Positions 14,137 to 21,351 of a stretch of DNA of 22,352 nucleotides are shown piece after piece; the first letter of the stretch is position 1; each line of letters starts with the position of its first letter. The stretch comes from an uncultured Eubacterium sp. (GTDB lineage: Bacteria; Bacillota; Clostridia; Lachnospirales; Lachnospiraceae). The notes beneath the pieces were generated by a model that ran no database searches, was not told where the DNA came from, and saw only the letters and a list, made by a program, of their open reading frames with translations. The stretch covers positions 1 through 22,352 of the forward strand of contig CAJTSV010000064.1 of the NCBI GenBank assembly GCA_910579075.1, in the 5' to 3' direction. The position numbers and the translations under genes were made by a program.

Positions 14137-15658
14137 AATGACAGCAAAGCTATTCCGCTATTTTACCGCGCTGCTTGCTTTTTTTGCAGTCACGGCTTTT
14201 ACCGGATTTTTAGGCGTATTCCGCTATTTTACATACCAGCATCTGGAAAATGAGCTCAAGGCCAGGGCTGGCATCATTGCGGGACAGCTGGAGCAGTTTC
14301 TGGATGCATCCGCTGCAGCGCGCGGCCAGGGACGCGGGGCTTATCTGCGGTTTGTGGATGATATTGCCATGGCGGATGTTTATATTATGGATGGCAAGGG
14401 AAAGCCATTTACCTATGGCAGGCATGGAAGCAGGGAAAATATGCCAGGCCAGGAAGTACCGGAACAGGAAGTGCCAGGCCAGGAAGTATCAGAACAGGAA
14501 GTGCCAGGCCGGGAAGTATCGGGCCAGGAAGTACCGGAACAGAAAGTGCTGGAATTTGCCGCACGTGTATTTTCAAGCGGCCGTTATGAGCATGACCGCC
14601 AGAAATCAGAAGACGGAACCCGTATTTTTTATGCCGGCATGCCGGTGTATCAAAGCGGCCAGGTTCTGGCAGCAGTCGTAATCCGGAATACGGCCGGCAT
14701 GCATCAGGAAAGCTATGTTCTGGCAGTTACCATTCTTGCTGCCTGCCTGGTGCTGGCACTGCTGCTGTCCGGCATGCTGTCTCTTTTTTTATCCAGGCGT
14801 TTTATTTATCCGATACATCAGATTGCCCATACCATCCGGGAACTGGCAGGGGGAAATTATCAGGTGCAGGCAGAGGTGCATGACAGGACAGAGCTTGGCA
14901 GGCTGGCCATGGAAACAGGACTGCTGGCAGAAAAGCTGGAAGCAGCCCGCCAGGAAAGCAGCCGGATGGAACAGATGCAGAAAAATTATATTTCGAATAT
15001 TTCCCACGAGCTGCGCACGCCCGTAACGGTTATCCGCAGCTCGCTGGAAGCCGTCTGCGACGGGGTCGTAACAGGCAGTAAAGCCCGTGAATACGAGCGC
15101 CAGATGCTGAAAGAATGCATTTCCCTGCAGCGCCTGGTGAATGACATGCTGGAATTGTCCCGCCTGCAGAACAATGATTTTCCCATTGAAAAAGAAAGCA
15201 TGAATCTTTTTCTGGCACTGGACGATGCAGTACGGGCCGTGCGGGTGCTTGCCAAAGAAAAATCCATCTGCATCCGCTACGAAAAGGAGCTGGATATCCA
15301 CTGGATAGAAGGGGATTACGGGCGGCTGCGCCAGATGTTTCTTATTACCCTGGACAACGCCATTCAATATTCCCCGCAGGGAAGCACGGTCTGCGTATCT
15401 GCCGCAAAAAAGCACGGGCAGCTGTCAGTAACTATCCAGGACAGCGGCTGCGGCATTCCGCCACAGGACCTGGAGCATATTTTTGAACGCTTTTACCGTT
15501 CCGCAAACAGCCGGGCCAAAGGCTCAGGGCTTGGCCTTGCCATTCTGAAAAGCATTGCAGACCGGCATGGAATTACGGTTTCCGTCGAAAGCACGCTGCA
15601 AAAGGGGACGACGCTTGTCTTCCATATCCCGGAAGAAAAACGGTCTCAGGCTGAATGA
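14129..15658 (+). CDS. membrane sensor histidine kinase with pentapeptide-repeat insert
   Basis: A 509-residue kinase, partner of the regulator just upstream, starting at the ATG in the overlap ATGAATAA. Membrane helix 1 spans about residues 9-33 and helix 2 about 196-222. The extracytoplasmic region between them carries the repeat at residues 106-140. A HAMP segment (223-272) precedes the H box with His293 in ISNISHELRTPVTVIRSSLEAV. The ATPase domain has the N box LDNAIQYSP, the G1 box DSGCGIP, the F box ERFYRS and the G2 box GSGLGLAI. All catalytic motifs are intact, so it should be active. The signal cannot be read from the sequence; the sensor domain is poorly conserved and modified by the repeat. 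Confidence 0.96.
   Translation: MNKMTAKLFRYFTALLAFFAVTAFTGFLGVFRYFTYQHLENELKARAGIIAGQLEQFLDASAAARGQGRGAYLRFVDDIAMADVYIMDGKGKPFTYGRHGSRENMPGQEVPEQEVPGQEVSEQEVPGREVSGQEVPEQKVLEFAARVFSSGRYEHDRQKSEDGTRIFYAGMPVYQSGQVLAAVVIRNTAGMHQESYVLAVTILAACLVLALLLSGMLSLFLSRRFIYPIHQIAHTIRELAGGNYQVQAEVHDRTELGRLAMETGLLAEKLEAARQESSRMEQMQKNYISNISHELRTPVTVIRSSLEAVCDGVVTGSKAREYERQMLKECISLQRLVNDMLELSRLQNNDFPIEKESMNLFLALDDAVRAVRVLAKEKSICIRYEKELDIHWIEGDYGRLRQMFLITLDNAIQYSPQGSTVCVSAAKKHGQLSVTIQDSGCGIPPQDLEHIFERFYRSANSRAKGSGLGLAILKSIADRHGITVSVESTLQKGTTLVFHIPEEKRSQAE
14444..14548 (+). repeat. seven 15-bp tandem repeats inside the kinase gene
   Basis: Seven in-frame units encode PGQEV, PEQEV, PGQEV, SEQEV, PGREV, SGQEV and PEQKV (residues 106-140). 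The pattern is largely a 30-bp higher-order unit, each pair starting CCAGGCCAGGAAGT. The repeat lies in the extracytoplasmic sensor region and, being a multiple of three, can change copy number without a frameshift. Confidence 0.92.
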
Positions 15659-15772
15659 AAAATGTTGCGCAATCTTCTCATAAATGCCATCAAAATGACA
15701 CATTCCTCCGATATGATAAGAATCGGCCACAGGGCTGGAGCATATTTGAGAAAGAAAATGGAGGATGATATC

Positions 15773-16099
15773 ATGAAAAGAAGAATATGTGCATGGATGT
15801 TAGCAGCAGCAGCTGCACTGAGCCTGACAACACCGGTTACGGCAGCCGTTTCCCGCAAAATTGTAAATCCCGTACACTTTTATGCAGACAAAGACGGGGA
15901 TGGCATCTGTGATAATTTTACGGACAAAAACAAGGACGGCATTTGTGATAACTGTGCCTGGGGACGCGGCCAGGGCAGATACGCCGGCAGGTATTTTGCG
16001 GACGAAAACGGAGACGGCATTTGTGACAATTATGCAAACGGCTGCGGCAGGGGATATGGCTGTGGCAGAGGCATGGGGTATGGACGTGGCAGGTTTTAG
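15773..16099 (+). CDS. small exported protein with three Asp-rich calcium-loop-like repeats
   Basis: A 108-residue product with a signal peptide (about 1-25, MKRRICAWMLAAAAALSLTTPVTAA). Three short motifs follow, DKDGDGICDN (39-48), DKNKDGICDN (51-60) and DENGDGICDN (77-86). They resemble EF-hand/dockerin or thrombospondin type 3 calcium loops and each carries a cysteine. The C terminus (87-108) is rich in Gly, Arg, Tyr and Cys. I start at 15773 because GGAGG (15760-15764) lies eight bases upstream; earlier in-frame starts would bury the signal peptide. It lies 114 bases after the kinase and could be in its transcript or a target. Ca2+ binding is inferred from motif spacing only. Confidence 0.75.
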   Translation: MKRRICAWMLAAAAALSLTTPVTAAVSRKIVNPVHFYADKDGDGICDNFTDKNKDGICDNCAWGRGQGRYAGRYFADENGDGICDNYANGCGRGYGCGRGMGYGRGRF

Positions 16100-16142
16100 C
16101 GCCAGGCTTTTTTGGCAGTACATGGTATTTTAGGATGGCAAT

Positions 16143-16201
16143 ATTTCCGAAATCCCGTATGGATAAGGCAGAAGTGCCTGTCCTGACGGGATTCTGGAAA
16201 T
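16143..16201. other. large nested dyad (cruciform/RNA structure)
   Basis: AATCCCGT (16151-16158) pairs with ACGGGATT (16186-16193); the stem continues outward with ATTTCC (16143-16148) and GGAAAT (16196-16201) across a two-base interruption. Inside the loop AGGCA-GAAG-TGCCT (16166-16179) makes a second hairpin. No T run follows on either strand, so it is not a standard terminator. It lies between the convergent small-protein and HEPN/MNT genes. Confidence 0.5.
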
Positions 16202-16218
16202 GTTAAAAGTGTATTTCA

Positions 16219-16359
16219 TTATGATAGGATTCCCTTTTTCAAATATATTTCTATAGAAGCTATATAAAACCCAGACCGATGATTGCTTTCTGCAGTCAGC
16301 AGGTCTTCTTTTGCACGTTCCAGCCTGTATTCACACAGTGTCTGTGTATCAAGCAGCAT
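16219..16359 (-). pseudogene. truncated HEPN-domain toxin remnant
   Basis: An open frame of 46 residues starts 11 bases inside the end of the MNT gene (ATGCTGCTTGA overlap), the usual MNT-then-HEPN arrangement. Its N terminus, CEYRLERAKEDLLTAE, followed by a GFYIASI stretch, resembles the first helix and loop of HEPN proteins (RLxxAKEDLxxAE...). The frame then becomes IEIYLKKGILS and stops. Normal HEPN partners are about 110-140 residues and carry the RxxxxH RNase motif in their C-terminal half, which is absent. The other minus-strand frames immediately after do not resume an HEPN sequence, so I call it a deletion remnant rather than a frameshift. Homology is my reading of the motif, not a search result. 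Confidence 0.55.
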
Positions 16360-16699
16360 AAAGAATAATTCCTTCCTCAGATATATTTCTGTAATATGGC
16401 AGTACCTGTTTCCAATTCAGATATTCCTGATAACTGATATCAATGATTGAAAATACTCGTAAATATTTAATCGAAATATCTGCAGACACATCACTGAGTT
16501 TTTCACTATAATCCCGAAGCACTTTATCATCCGCATCCACTAAAACCATGATATCAATATCGGATTCTTTTGAAGGCACTCCCCTTGCCACAGAACCATA
16601 TAATATTACTTCTTTTAATCGTTTTCCATAAACGTGAATCAGATTTTCTGCAAGTTCAGATAATATTTTTTTCAGCTGCTCATCTTTGATGTTATCCAT
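16349..16699 (-). CDS. MNT-type minimal nucleotidyltransferase (HEPN/MNT antitoxin type)
   Basis: A 116-residue protein with the nucleotidyltransferase signature ILYGSVARGVPSKESDIDIMVLVD (GSxxxG...DxD) and a C terminus DISYQEYLNWKQVLPYYRNISEEGIILYAA typical of MNT proteins that pair with HEPN toxins. In characterised pairs the MNT protein inactivates the HEPN RNase by AMPylating it near its active site. I use the start at 16699 because AAAGGAG (16715-16709) lies nine bases upstream; the frame open to 16762 begins inside the promoter. The gene is AT-rich and on the opposite strand to its neighbours. Its toxin partner seems truncated, so the antitoxin is orphaned or now acts elsewhere. Confidence 0.85.
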   Translation of the reverse strand: MDNIKDEQLKKILSELAENLIHVYGKRLKEVILYGSVARGVPSKESDIDIMVLVDADDKVLRDYSEKLSDVSADISIKYLRVFSIIDISYQEYLNWKQVLPYYRNISEEGIILYAA

Positions 16700-16733
16700 G
16701 CATTCTGTCTCCTTTGCATTCTGTTCATGATTG

Positions 16734-16762
16734 AAAATAAACCGCATACGAAATGATGTCAA
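16734..16762 (-). promoter_or_regulatory. sigma-A promoter for the MNT gene
   Basis: Read on the minus strand, a perfect TTGACA (16762-16757) and TATTTT (16739-16734) lie 17 bases apart, about 35 bases before the chosen start codon. This supports the shorter MNT protein. Confidence 0.65.
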
Positions 16763-16904
16763 ATGTTTTGTATTTTATATATTAGCAAAAATACGGAATG
16801 CAGTTATTTCAGAATCTTAATGGCTTGTTCAAAACCACCGGATTTCTATACAGATTATATGTGATAATTCTTTGTTAAGCAATAGCCTGAATCACTTTCT
16901 TACG

Positions 16905-16945
16905 GACTTTGCAGTGAATGCCCCTGGGGCAGACCCTGCAAAGTC
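16905..16945. other. nested palindrome upstream of the GTPase cluster
   Basis: GACTTTGCAG (16905-16914) and CTGCAAAGTC (16936-16945) form a perfect 10-bp inverted repeat. Centred within it is GCCCC-T-GGGGC (16920-16930), a second palindrome. No T run follows on either strand. The surrounding 325-base gap (16763-17087) holds this dyad, the MNT promoter and the cluster promoter, and no gene I can support. Confidence 0.5.
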
Positions 16946-17000
16946 TGTGTGAACAGTAACAATTAAAATTCTGCATAGACATTTAAAATCGATTTAACAG

Positions 17001-17064
17001 TTGATTTTATATAGATATTATGCTATAATAACCGCACTCAGTATCGTGACAGAAAAATACGATA
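17001..17064 (+). promoter_or_regulatory. promoter-operator module 2 (GTPase cluster)
   Basis: TTGATT (17001-17006), a 17-base spacer and a perfect TATAAT (17024-17029) are followed after 12 bases by a dyad TATCGTGAC...TACGATA (17042-17064). Arms TATCGT and ACGATA are perfect, the total span TATC to GATA is 23 bases, and the first half-site TATCGTGAC differs by one base from TATCATGAC in module 1. All distances equal those of module 1 at 13358-13423, and the promoter spacer differs at one of 17 positions. Confidence 0.75.
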
Positions 17065-17087
17065 TCAGGAACCCGGGAGGCTGCAAT

Positions 17088-18209
17088 ATGGAAGAAATCA
17101 ATGCTGGAAAAATCATGCAGGAATGGCTGGACGATAAAAAGGCCAGGCCTTCGCATGCCGTGGAAGATTTTCTGTTCGAAAAATACCGGAAGCTGCATGT
17201 ACAAAATACGGCCGACATGCACGAAAAACAAAAGCTCGAAGCAGTTTTTCAAAGACGCATGGATGCCTGGAAGGCTGCGCAGGAGCAGTTCGGGGCATAT
17301 GCCGGAGAATGCCGCAGCCTGATACAGCTCGAATCCTGGCAGGGAACACAGATGCTGGAAAATGTCATTTTGGAATTTCATATGGACGAGACCGAGCGCT
17401 ACCGGTATCTGCTGAATGTGGAAATGATGATAGGGGCACAAATCAGCAGGCTTTTGGACGAAGTATCCGCCAGCAGCCTGAAAGCCCTTTTGGAGCAGAA
17501 ATATGAAGAAGAATGGGACAGGGTGCAGGACGGCGTTACGGAAAGCGAATTCCAGAAACGCTTTGACGAAACCGTTTCCCTGATGCAGTATGCGGGAATT
17601 GGCTACGATGATGAAAACCGCAGGATTCTGGCTGAAATCGGGGCCGGGTGGCAGACAGAATTTGGCAGAATAAATGCACAGGCAGCGGAACGGGATTTCT
17701 GCTTTCTGATGGATTTCCTTGTTTCGGAGATGATGCAGCAAGACCTGCAGGAGACATATTCTGAGGAAGAACAGGAGCTGATGGTGCAGCAGGCGGTTCC
17801 GGTATGCGTGTCTTCGGTTTCCATGCTCCGGTCGGGAAGCAGTCCGGAGCATGTGCGGAAAATGGCATACAGCTATCTTGGCAGGATATTTACGGAAAAA
17901 AACGCAAAGCTTTTGTTCGGCGTGGCAGCCGTCTTTGTGGCAGCAAAAGCGCTGTTTTTCCTGCTGGAAATCGTGATTGCCGGAAAAGTACTGGAAATCG
18001 GGCTTTCCACGCTCTGGGAACGGTGCTGCAAAAATATGGAGCTGGATATGCCGGAAGGCTTCTGGAACCAGCTGCTTGAAAAAATTACGGGGAAAACGCC
18101 GCAAGGCGGTGTCCGCCCGTGCGGGGACAGAGACTGGGAAGAAGACGATGCAGGAGAATGGGACGGACAGGAAGAACCTGCGGACGAAAAGGAATATGAA
18201 TATGATTAA
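17088..18209 (+). CDS. cluster protein A: helical protein with a hydrophobic segment and acidic tail
   Basis: A 373-residue protein I do not recognise. The true start is the ATG at 17088, with GGGAGG (17075-17080) seven bases upstream; the frame is open back to 17001, but that part is the promoter and operator. Residues 1-270 are almost wholly predicted helical, rich in Glu, Gln and Met, with conserved-looking blocks such as QLESWQGTQMLENVILEF and RYRYLLNVEMMIGAQISRLL. Residues about 274-299 (LLFGVAAVFVAAKALFFLLEIVIAG) are a candidate membrane helix. The C-terminal tail (347-373) is strongly acidic. It overlaps protein B by eight bases. First place in the operon and the hydrophobic segment suggest a membrane scaffold for the GTPase, by inference. 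Confidence 0.85.
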   Translation: MEEINAGKIMQEWLDDKKARPSHAVEDFLFEKYRKLHVQNTADMHEKQKLEAVFQRRMDAWKAAQEQFGAYAGECRSLIQLESWQGTQMLENVILEFHMDETERYRYLLNVEMMIGAQISRLLDEVSASSLKALLEQKYEEEWDRVQDGVTESEFQKRFDETVSLMQYAGIGYDDENRRILAEIGAGWQTEFGRINAQAAERDFCFLMDFLVSEMMQQDLQETYSEEEQELMVQQAVPVCVSSVSMLRSGSSPEHVRKMAYSYLGRIFTEKNAKLLFGVAAVFVAAKALFFLLEIVIAGKVLEIGLSTLWERCCKNMELDMPEGFWNQLLEKITGKTPQGGVRPCGDRDWEEDDAGEWDGQEEPADEKEYEYD

Positions 18210-18747
18210 GCAGTCTTTTATGTTTACGGTGGAAATGCTGGCAGAAATGACAGGCGGCAATAAGCAGTATCTGAGCAAAAAAATAAAGGGAATGGCAGAA
18301 GACCCGGACATCAGCCTGCAGGCTGTGCTGCGTTCCAAAAAAGAAGGGTATCAGATTCCGGAAGAAGAAGTGCTGCGCTGCTTTCCAAAGGTTACGCCAA
18401 GGCAGGTGCAGGAATTTAAGGAACGCTATTTAAATATGGCAGTTTCCCCAAAGGTAAAAATGCTGACCAGGCAGGAAGCTGTCCCGGCACAGAAATATAT
18501 GGAAAAGGAAAATGAACGGCTGATTCAGTGGAAGGTACGCATGGCTGCGACTGCGCCGGATAAAAAAAACAGTCCCGGGATGCGGGAATACCTGCAGCAG
18601 GAAATTGAAGCAATCCGGCAGATGCGGGAAGAAAAGATAAAAGAATCCGTCCGCCTGGAGCTGTTTATCAATAACTGTGACAAGATGATTCTGGAAATCC
18701 AGCAGAAGCTGTGGCCGGAAGAAGACATCGAAAACGGGCAGCCGTAA
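18202..18747 (+). CDS. cluster protein B: small protein with excisionase-like helix-turn-helix N terminus
   Basis: A 181-residue protein of unknown family. The start at 18202 is preceded by AAAAGGAA with suitable spacing; the ATG at 18196 is too close. The end of gene A overlaps by eight bases. Residues 8-60 (FMFTVEMLAEMTGGNKQYLSKKIKGM...KKEGYQIPEEEVLRCFPKV) follow the MerR/excisionase-type plan, a helix-turn-helix plus a GYxIPEEEV wing; this is my pattern reading and could be a protein-binding version of the fold. Residues 60-181 are helical and highly charged, with a likely coiled coil near 130-170 (EYLQQEIEAIRQMREEKIKES). It may be a DNA-binding part of the system, its own regulator, or an adaptor. 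Confidence 0.8.
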   Translation: MIKQSFMFTVEMLAEMTGGNKQYLSKKIKGMAEDPDISLQAVLRSKKEGYQIPEEEVLRCFPKVTPRQVQEFKERYLNMAVSPKVKMLTRQEAVPAQKYMEKENERLIQWKVRMAATAPDKKNSPGMREYLQQEIEAIRQMREEKIKESVRLELFINNCDKMILEIQQKLWPEEDIENGQP

Positions 18748-18798
18748 AGGACACTGGCAGGCTTATGCAGCCATCAGGGGCAGTTATAGGAGGAAAAC

Positions 18799-19983
18799 AT
18801 GGATATTAACAGCAAAAATGTAAATATACTGGTTACAGGCGGGACAAGCAGCGGGAAAACCGTTGCAGCCTGCTGTACCTTTAACCATATGACGCAGGGC
18901 GGCGGGATTGCGGCAAAAAACGGCGGCTCGCAGGTCAAGTTCAGCCTTCTGGCAGACGGCAGCCGCGCGGCGCGCATTATGGATGATTTTGCTGACACGT
19001 ATATCGATATGCTGGAAGGAAGGCTTCCGGCAGGGAGCATGGAAAACAAGCAGTATGAGCTGCTGTTCAAGCGTGACCAGAAGACAGTCTGCAATATTCT
19101 GTGGATGGATTACAGGGGTGCCCTGACAAAGGAAGACTGGAGCGACCCGGCCTATCAGGAGCAGATGGAAGAATTCAAAGCGATGCTGGAGCATTCCACG
19201 CTGCTGATTTATATTATTTCGGGCGAGGTTCTCCGCAAGTATGCTTCCTTAAAAAGGCTGTCCCCGGATTCGGTAGAACGCAAAAAAGAAATGACAAAAG
19301 TGAATAAGGAAATTATGCAGATACGGCATATAATGGAAAAGACGAAAGAAATCCGGGGCAGCGATGACCGGACGCCGTTTCTTTTTTATATAACCAAGTC
19401 CGATTATATCGAATACGGCAGCGACCAGGAAAAATTCAGAGAGCTTATTTCCCTGTTAAAAGAAAATGCACTGCTGCAGGGAGACCGCAGGATTGTATGC
19501 TGCCATTCGACGCTTGGCAGGGCGCTTGTCTTAAACGAGGAAAACCGGATTGAGAGCGGCTTTGAGCCGGAAGGCTTTGAAATACCGCTGATGCTGTCGG
19601 TCGGATATGCGATGTCAGAGGAAGGAAAGCGCTGGGAAGAAGAAGAATATGCAAAGCTGGATGCCCAGATTCATATCCAGCGCGTGAATGCGGATATCAG
19701 CAACGAGGAAAAAGGAAAGCTGATGGGAGGGGCATACCGCGTCTTCGGGCCGCTGATGAAAAGAAGGCAGGAGCTGATAGAAAAGCTGGAACAGGAGAAA
19801 ATCAGGTATCAGGATAAAATAGGCGAGCTGGAAAAAAAGAAAGCCTTGATTGAAAGTGAGCAGAAAGCATATTCCAGGGAAATTCTGTCTTATATTACAG
19901 ATTGTGCGAAAGATAATTGCAAATATGCAGTTTATGTCGATAAAAATGGTGAGGAAAAACCGCTGGAAGCGTTTTTTGCGTAA
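18799..19983 (+). CDS. cluster protein C: TRAFAC-like P-loop GTPase with coiled-coil tail
   Basis: A 394-residue protein, strong AGGAGG before the ATG. The G1/Walker A loop is G14-GTSS-GKT21 near the N terminus. The G3/Walker B candidate is LWMDYRG with Asp104 and Gly107 (DxxG). A [NT]KxD-type G4 motif is TKSD (199-202) after a hydrophobic strand FLFYI. STLGRALV and FEIPLMLSVGYAM (237-271) look like the last strands of the fold. These motifs in order point to a GTPase of the TRAFAC class, similar to the GTPases of predicted GTPase-associated conflict systems. Residues about 280-365 are a charged coiled coil (RRQELIEKLEQEKIRYQDKIGELEKKKALIE). GTP specificity is inferred from TKSD; ATP use is possible. 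Confidence 0.82.
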   Translation: MDINSKNVNILVTGGTSSGKTVAACCTFNHMTQGGGIAAKNGGSQVKFSLLADGSRAARIMDDFADTYIDMLEGRLPAGSMENKQYELLFKRDQKTVCNILWMDYRGALTKEDWSDPAYQEQMEEFKAMLEHSTLLIYIISGEVLRKYASLKRLSPDSVERKKEMTKVNKEIMQIRHIMEKTKEIRGSDDRTPFLFYITKSDYIEYGSDQEKFRELISLLKENALLQGDRRIVCCHSTLGRALVLNEENRIESGFEPEGFEIPLMLSVGYAMSEEGKRWEEEEYAKLDAQIHIQRVNADISNEEKGKLMGGAYRVFGPLMKRRQELIEKLEQEKIRYQDKIGELEKKKALIESEQKAYSREILSYITDCAKDNCKYAVYVDKNGEEKPLEAFFA

Positions 19984-20052
19984 ATGCAGTAAAAAATCTG
20001 CAGGATGGATGTGTTTTGCATAATTATTTGTGCAGGATAAAGAGGTGGAAAG

Positions 20053-21279
20053 ATGGCTGTATGCAGATGGCTGTATGCAAATGCGAAACTGGAAAGTGAC
20101 AGGAAAGATTATTTTGTCCGCATATGCGACCCGGAGCTCGAAGCATGCAGGGGAATCCTGATAGAACTGTCGAACCGCCTGCTGTCTGCGGATAAGCGCA
20201 GGAAAGAAACCGGAAAGCAGGTCTGCTGGTTTGCCGGCTATATCCATGCGGGAATCTATCTGATAGCGGCAGGCGGAAGCCAGGAAGAACTGCTTGGCAT
20301 ATCAAAAGGCAGATACCGGGAACAGTACTGCGTCCTGGGCTATGGATTTACCGGGGCAGATATCTGCCTGATGCAAAAAAATGACCGCATATTCGAGCCG
20401 CTCAAGGAGATAATGCGTGACATCCAGCGTACCGGGACGGAATCAGGCATGGACTATGGCAGAAAGCTGGATATTTCTGCTTACCGGATGCATCTGGAAG
20501 ATTTGCAGGAACGGTCTGGAATGGAAAAAAAGAATGAAAATTATAATATTTGTCCAAGTACCCCGGAAACAGACGGGAAGCTGTGGAAAGAAAGCCTCAA
20601 ACGGCCCGTAATGCTTGGAATTATAAGTGCAGAGGACGGGAAAAGGCTGCTGCGTTTTTTTCCGGATGGCATTGTAACCGTGCTGGAAAATGTCACGATG
20701 CGCTGCGATGCAGAAATGCAGGCGGTGCACCTGCAGCAGGGGACGATATCCAGGCCAAAAAACAGCGCCGCAAAACCCATGCAGCAGGCAGGCAGAGGGA
20801 AAGCATGCCAGAAGGATAATCATAGCGGCATAAACACGAAGGCATGCAGGGAGATAAAAAGCAAGACAGCATTGGAAAATGAAAAGAAACCGCAGGCAGA
20901 CAGAAAAGAAACAGGCAGCATGGAGCACAGGCTCCAGGAATTAAAAAAGCAAAAATACAGGGAGCAGATGAGTCTTATCCGGTACTGGGCGTACTGGTGC
21001 AGAAGCCATCTGCCGGATGCACAGGTGGAAGCCGTACAGAAAATCGTTGAGGATATGAAAGCGGAAGCTAAGTGGAATGGAAAAAGCAGCGGGTTTTTCC
21101 GGCAGAGTGAATACTGTGCATATATGCTTTTGTGGCACGATAAGAAAAAACGAAGCAGAGAGCAGGAAATATATTTTCTGATTGAATCGTGGGCAGATAC
21201 GATGAATGTGAATAAAAATGTGCGGCTTGCAGAACTGATTAAGCGGATAAATGACCATAAATATGGAAAAGATAATTAG
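20053..21279 (+). CDS. cluster protein D: paralogous N-terminal domain with soluble helical C terminus
   Basis: A 408-residue protein of no family I know. Residues 1-127 form a compact domain (RWLYANAKLESDRKDYFVRICD, SNRLLSADKRRKETGKQVCWFAGY, QYCVLGYGFTGADI, FEPLKEIMRDIQ) shared with protein E. A second shared block is at 178-206 (WKESLKRPVMLGIISAEDGKRLLRFFPDG). A basic, low-complexity linker (about 230-290) leads to a helical C-terminal domain (291-408) rich in aromatic residues (IRYWAYWCRSHLPDAQ, YCAYMLLWHDKKKR), absent from E. No signal peptide or membrane segment is visible. AGAGGTGG precedes the start; it lies 69 bases after gene C. Function is unknown; a role as adaptor or effector for the GTPase is inference. 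Confidence 0.85.
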   Translation: MAVCRWLYANAKLESDRKDYFVRICDPELEACRGILIELSNRLLSADKRRKETGKQVCWFAGYIHAGIYLIAAGGSQEELLGISKGRYREQYCVLGYGFTGADICLMQKNDRIFEPLKEIMRDIQRTGTESGMDYGRKLDISAYRMHLEDLQERSGMEKKNENYNICPSTPETDGKLWKESLKRPVMLGIISAEDGKRLLRFFPDGIVTVLENVTMRCDAEMQAVHLQQGTISRPKNSAAKPMQQAGRGKACQKDNHSGINTKACREIKSKTALENEKKPQADRKETGSMEHRLQELKKQKYREQMSLIRYWAYWCRSHLPDAQVEAVQKIVEDMKAEAKWNGKSSGFFRQSEYCAYMLLWHDKKKRSREQEIYFLIESWADTMNVNKNVRLAELIKRINDHKYGKDN

Positions 21280-21351
21280 TTCAAAAAGCGGCAGCAGGCC
21301 GGATTTCTGTGCAGGGCTGTGCGGGATAAAAAAATCTGGGAGGCGGGGGTT

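Noticed and set aside
14444..14548. CRISPR array
   Set aside because: The repeat units are contiguous 15-mers without spacers and lie in frame within an intact kinase gene.
17007..18338. A 443-codon open frame on the minus strand opposite gene A
   Set aside because: It is antisense to gene A, which has promoter, ribosome binding site and operon overlaps. Its product is Phe/His/Cys-rich without any family feature, as expected from a frame shadow.
20053..20080. A 14-bp tandem repeat (ATGGCTGTATGCAG/A) at the start of gene D
   Set aside because: The second ATG is out of frame and protein E has the same residues with different codons, so it is a chance result of coding for MAVCRWLYAN.
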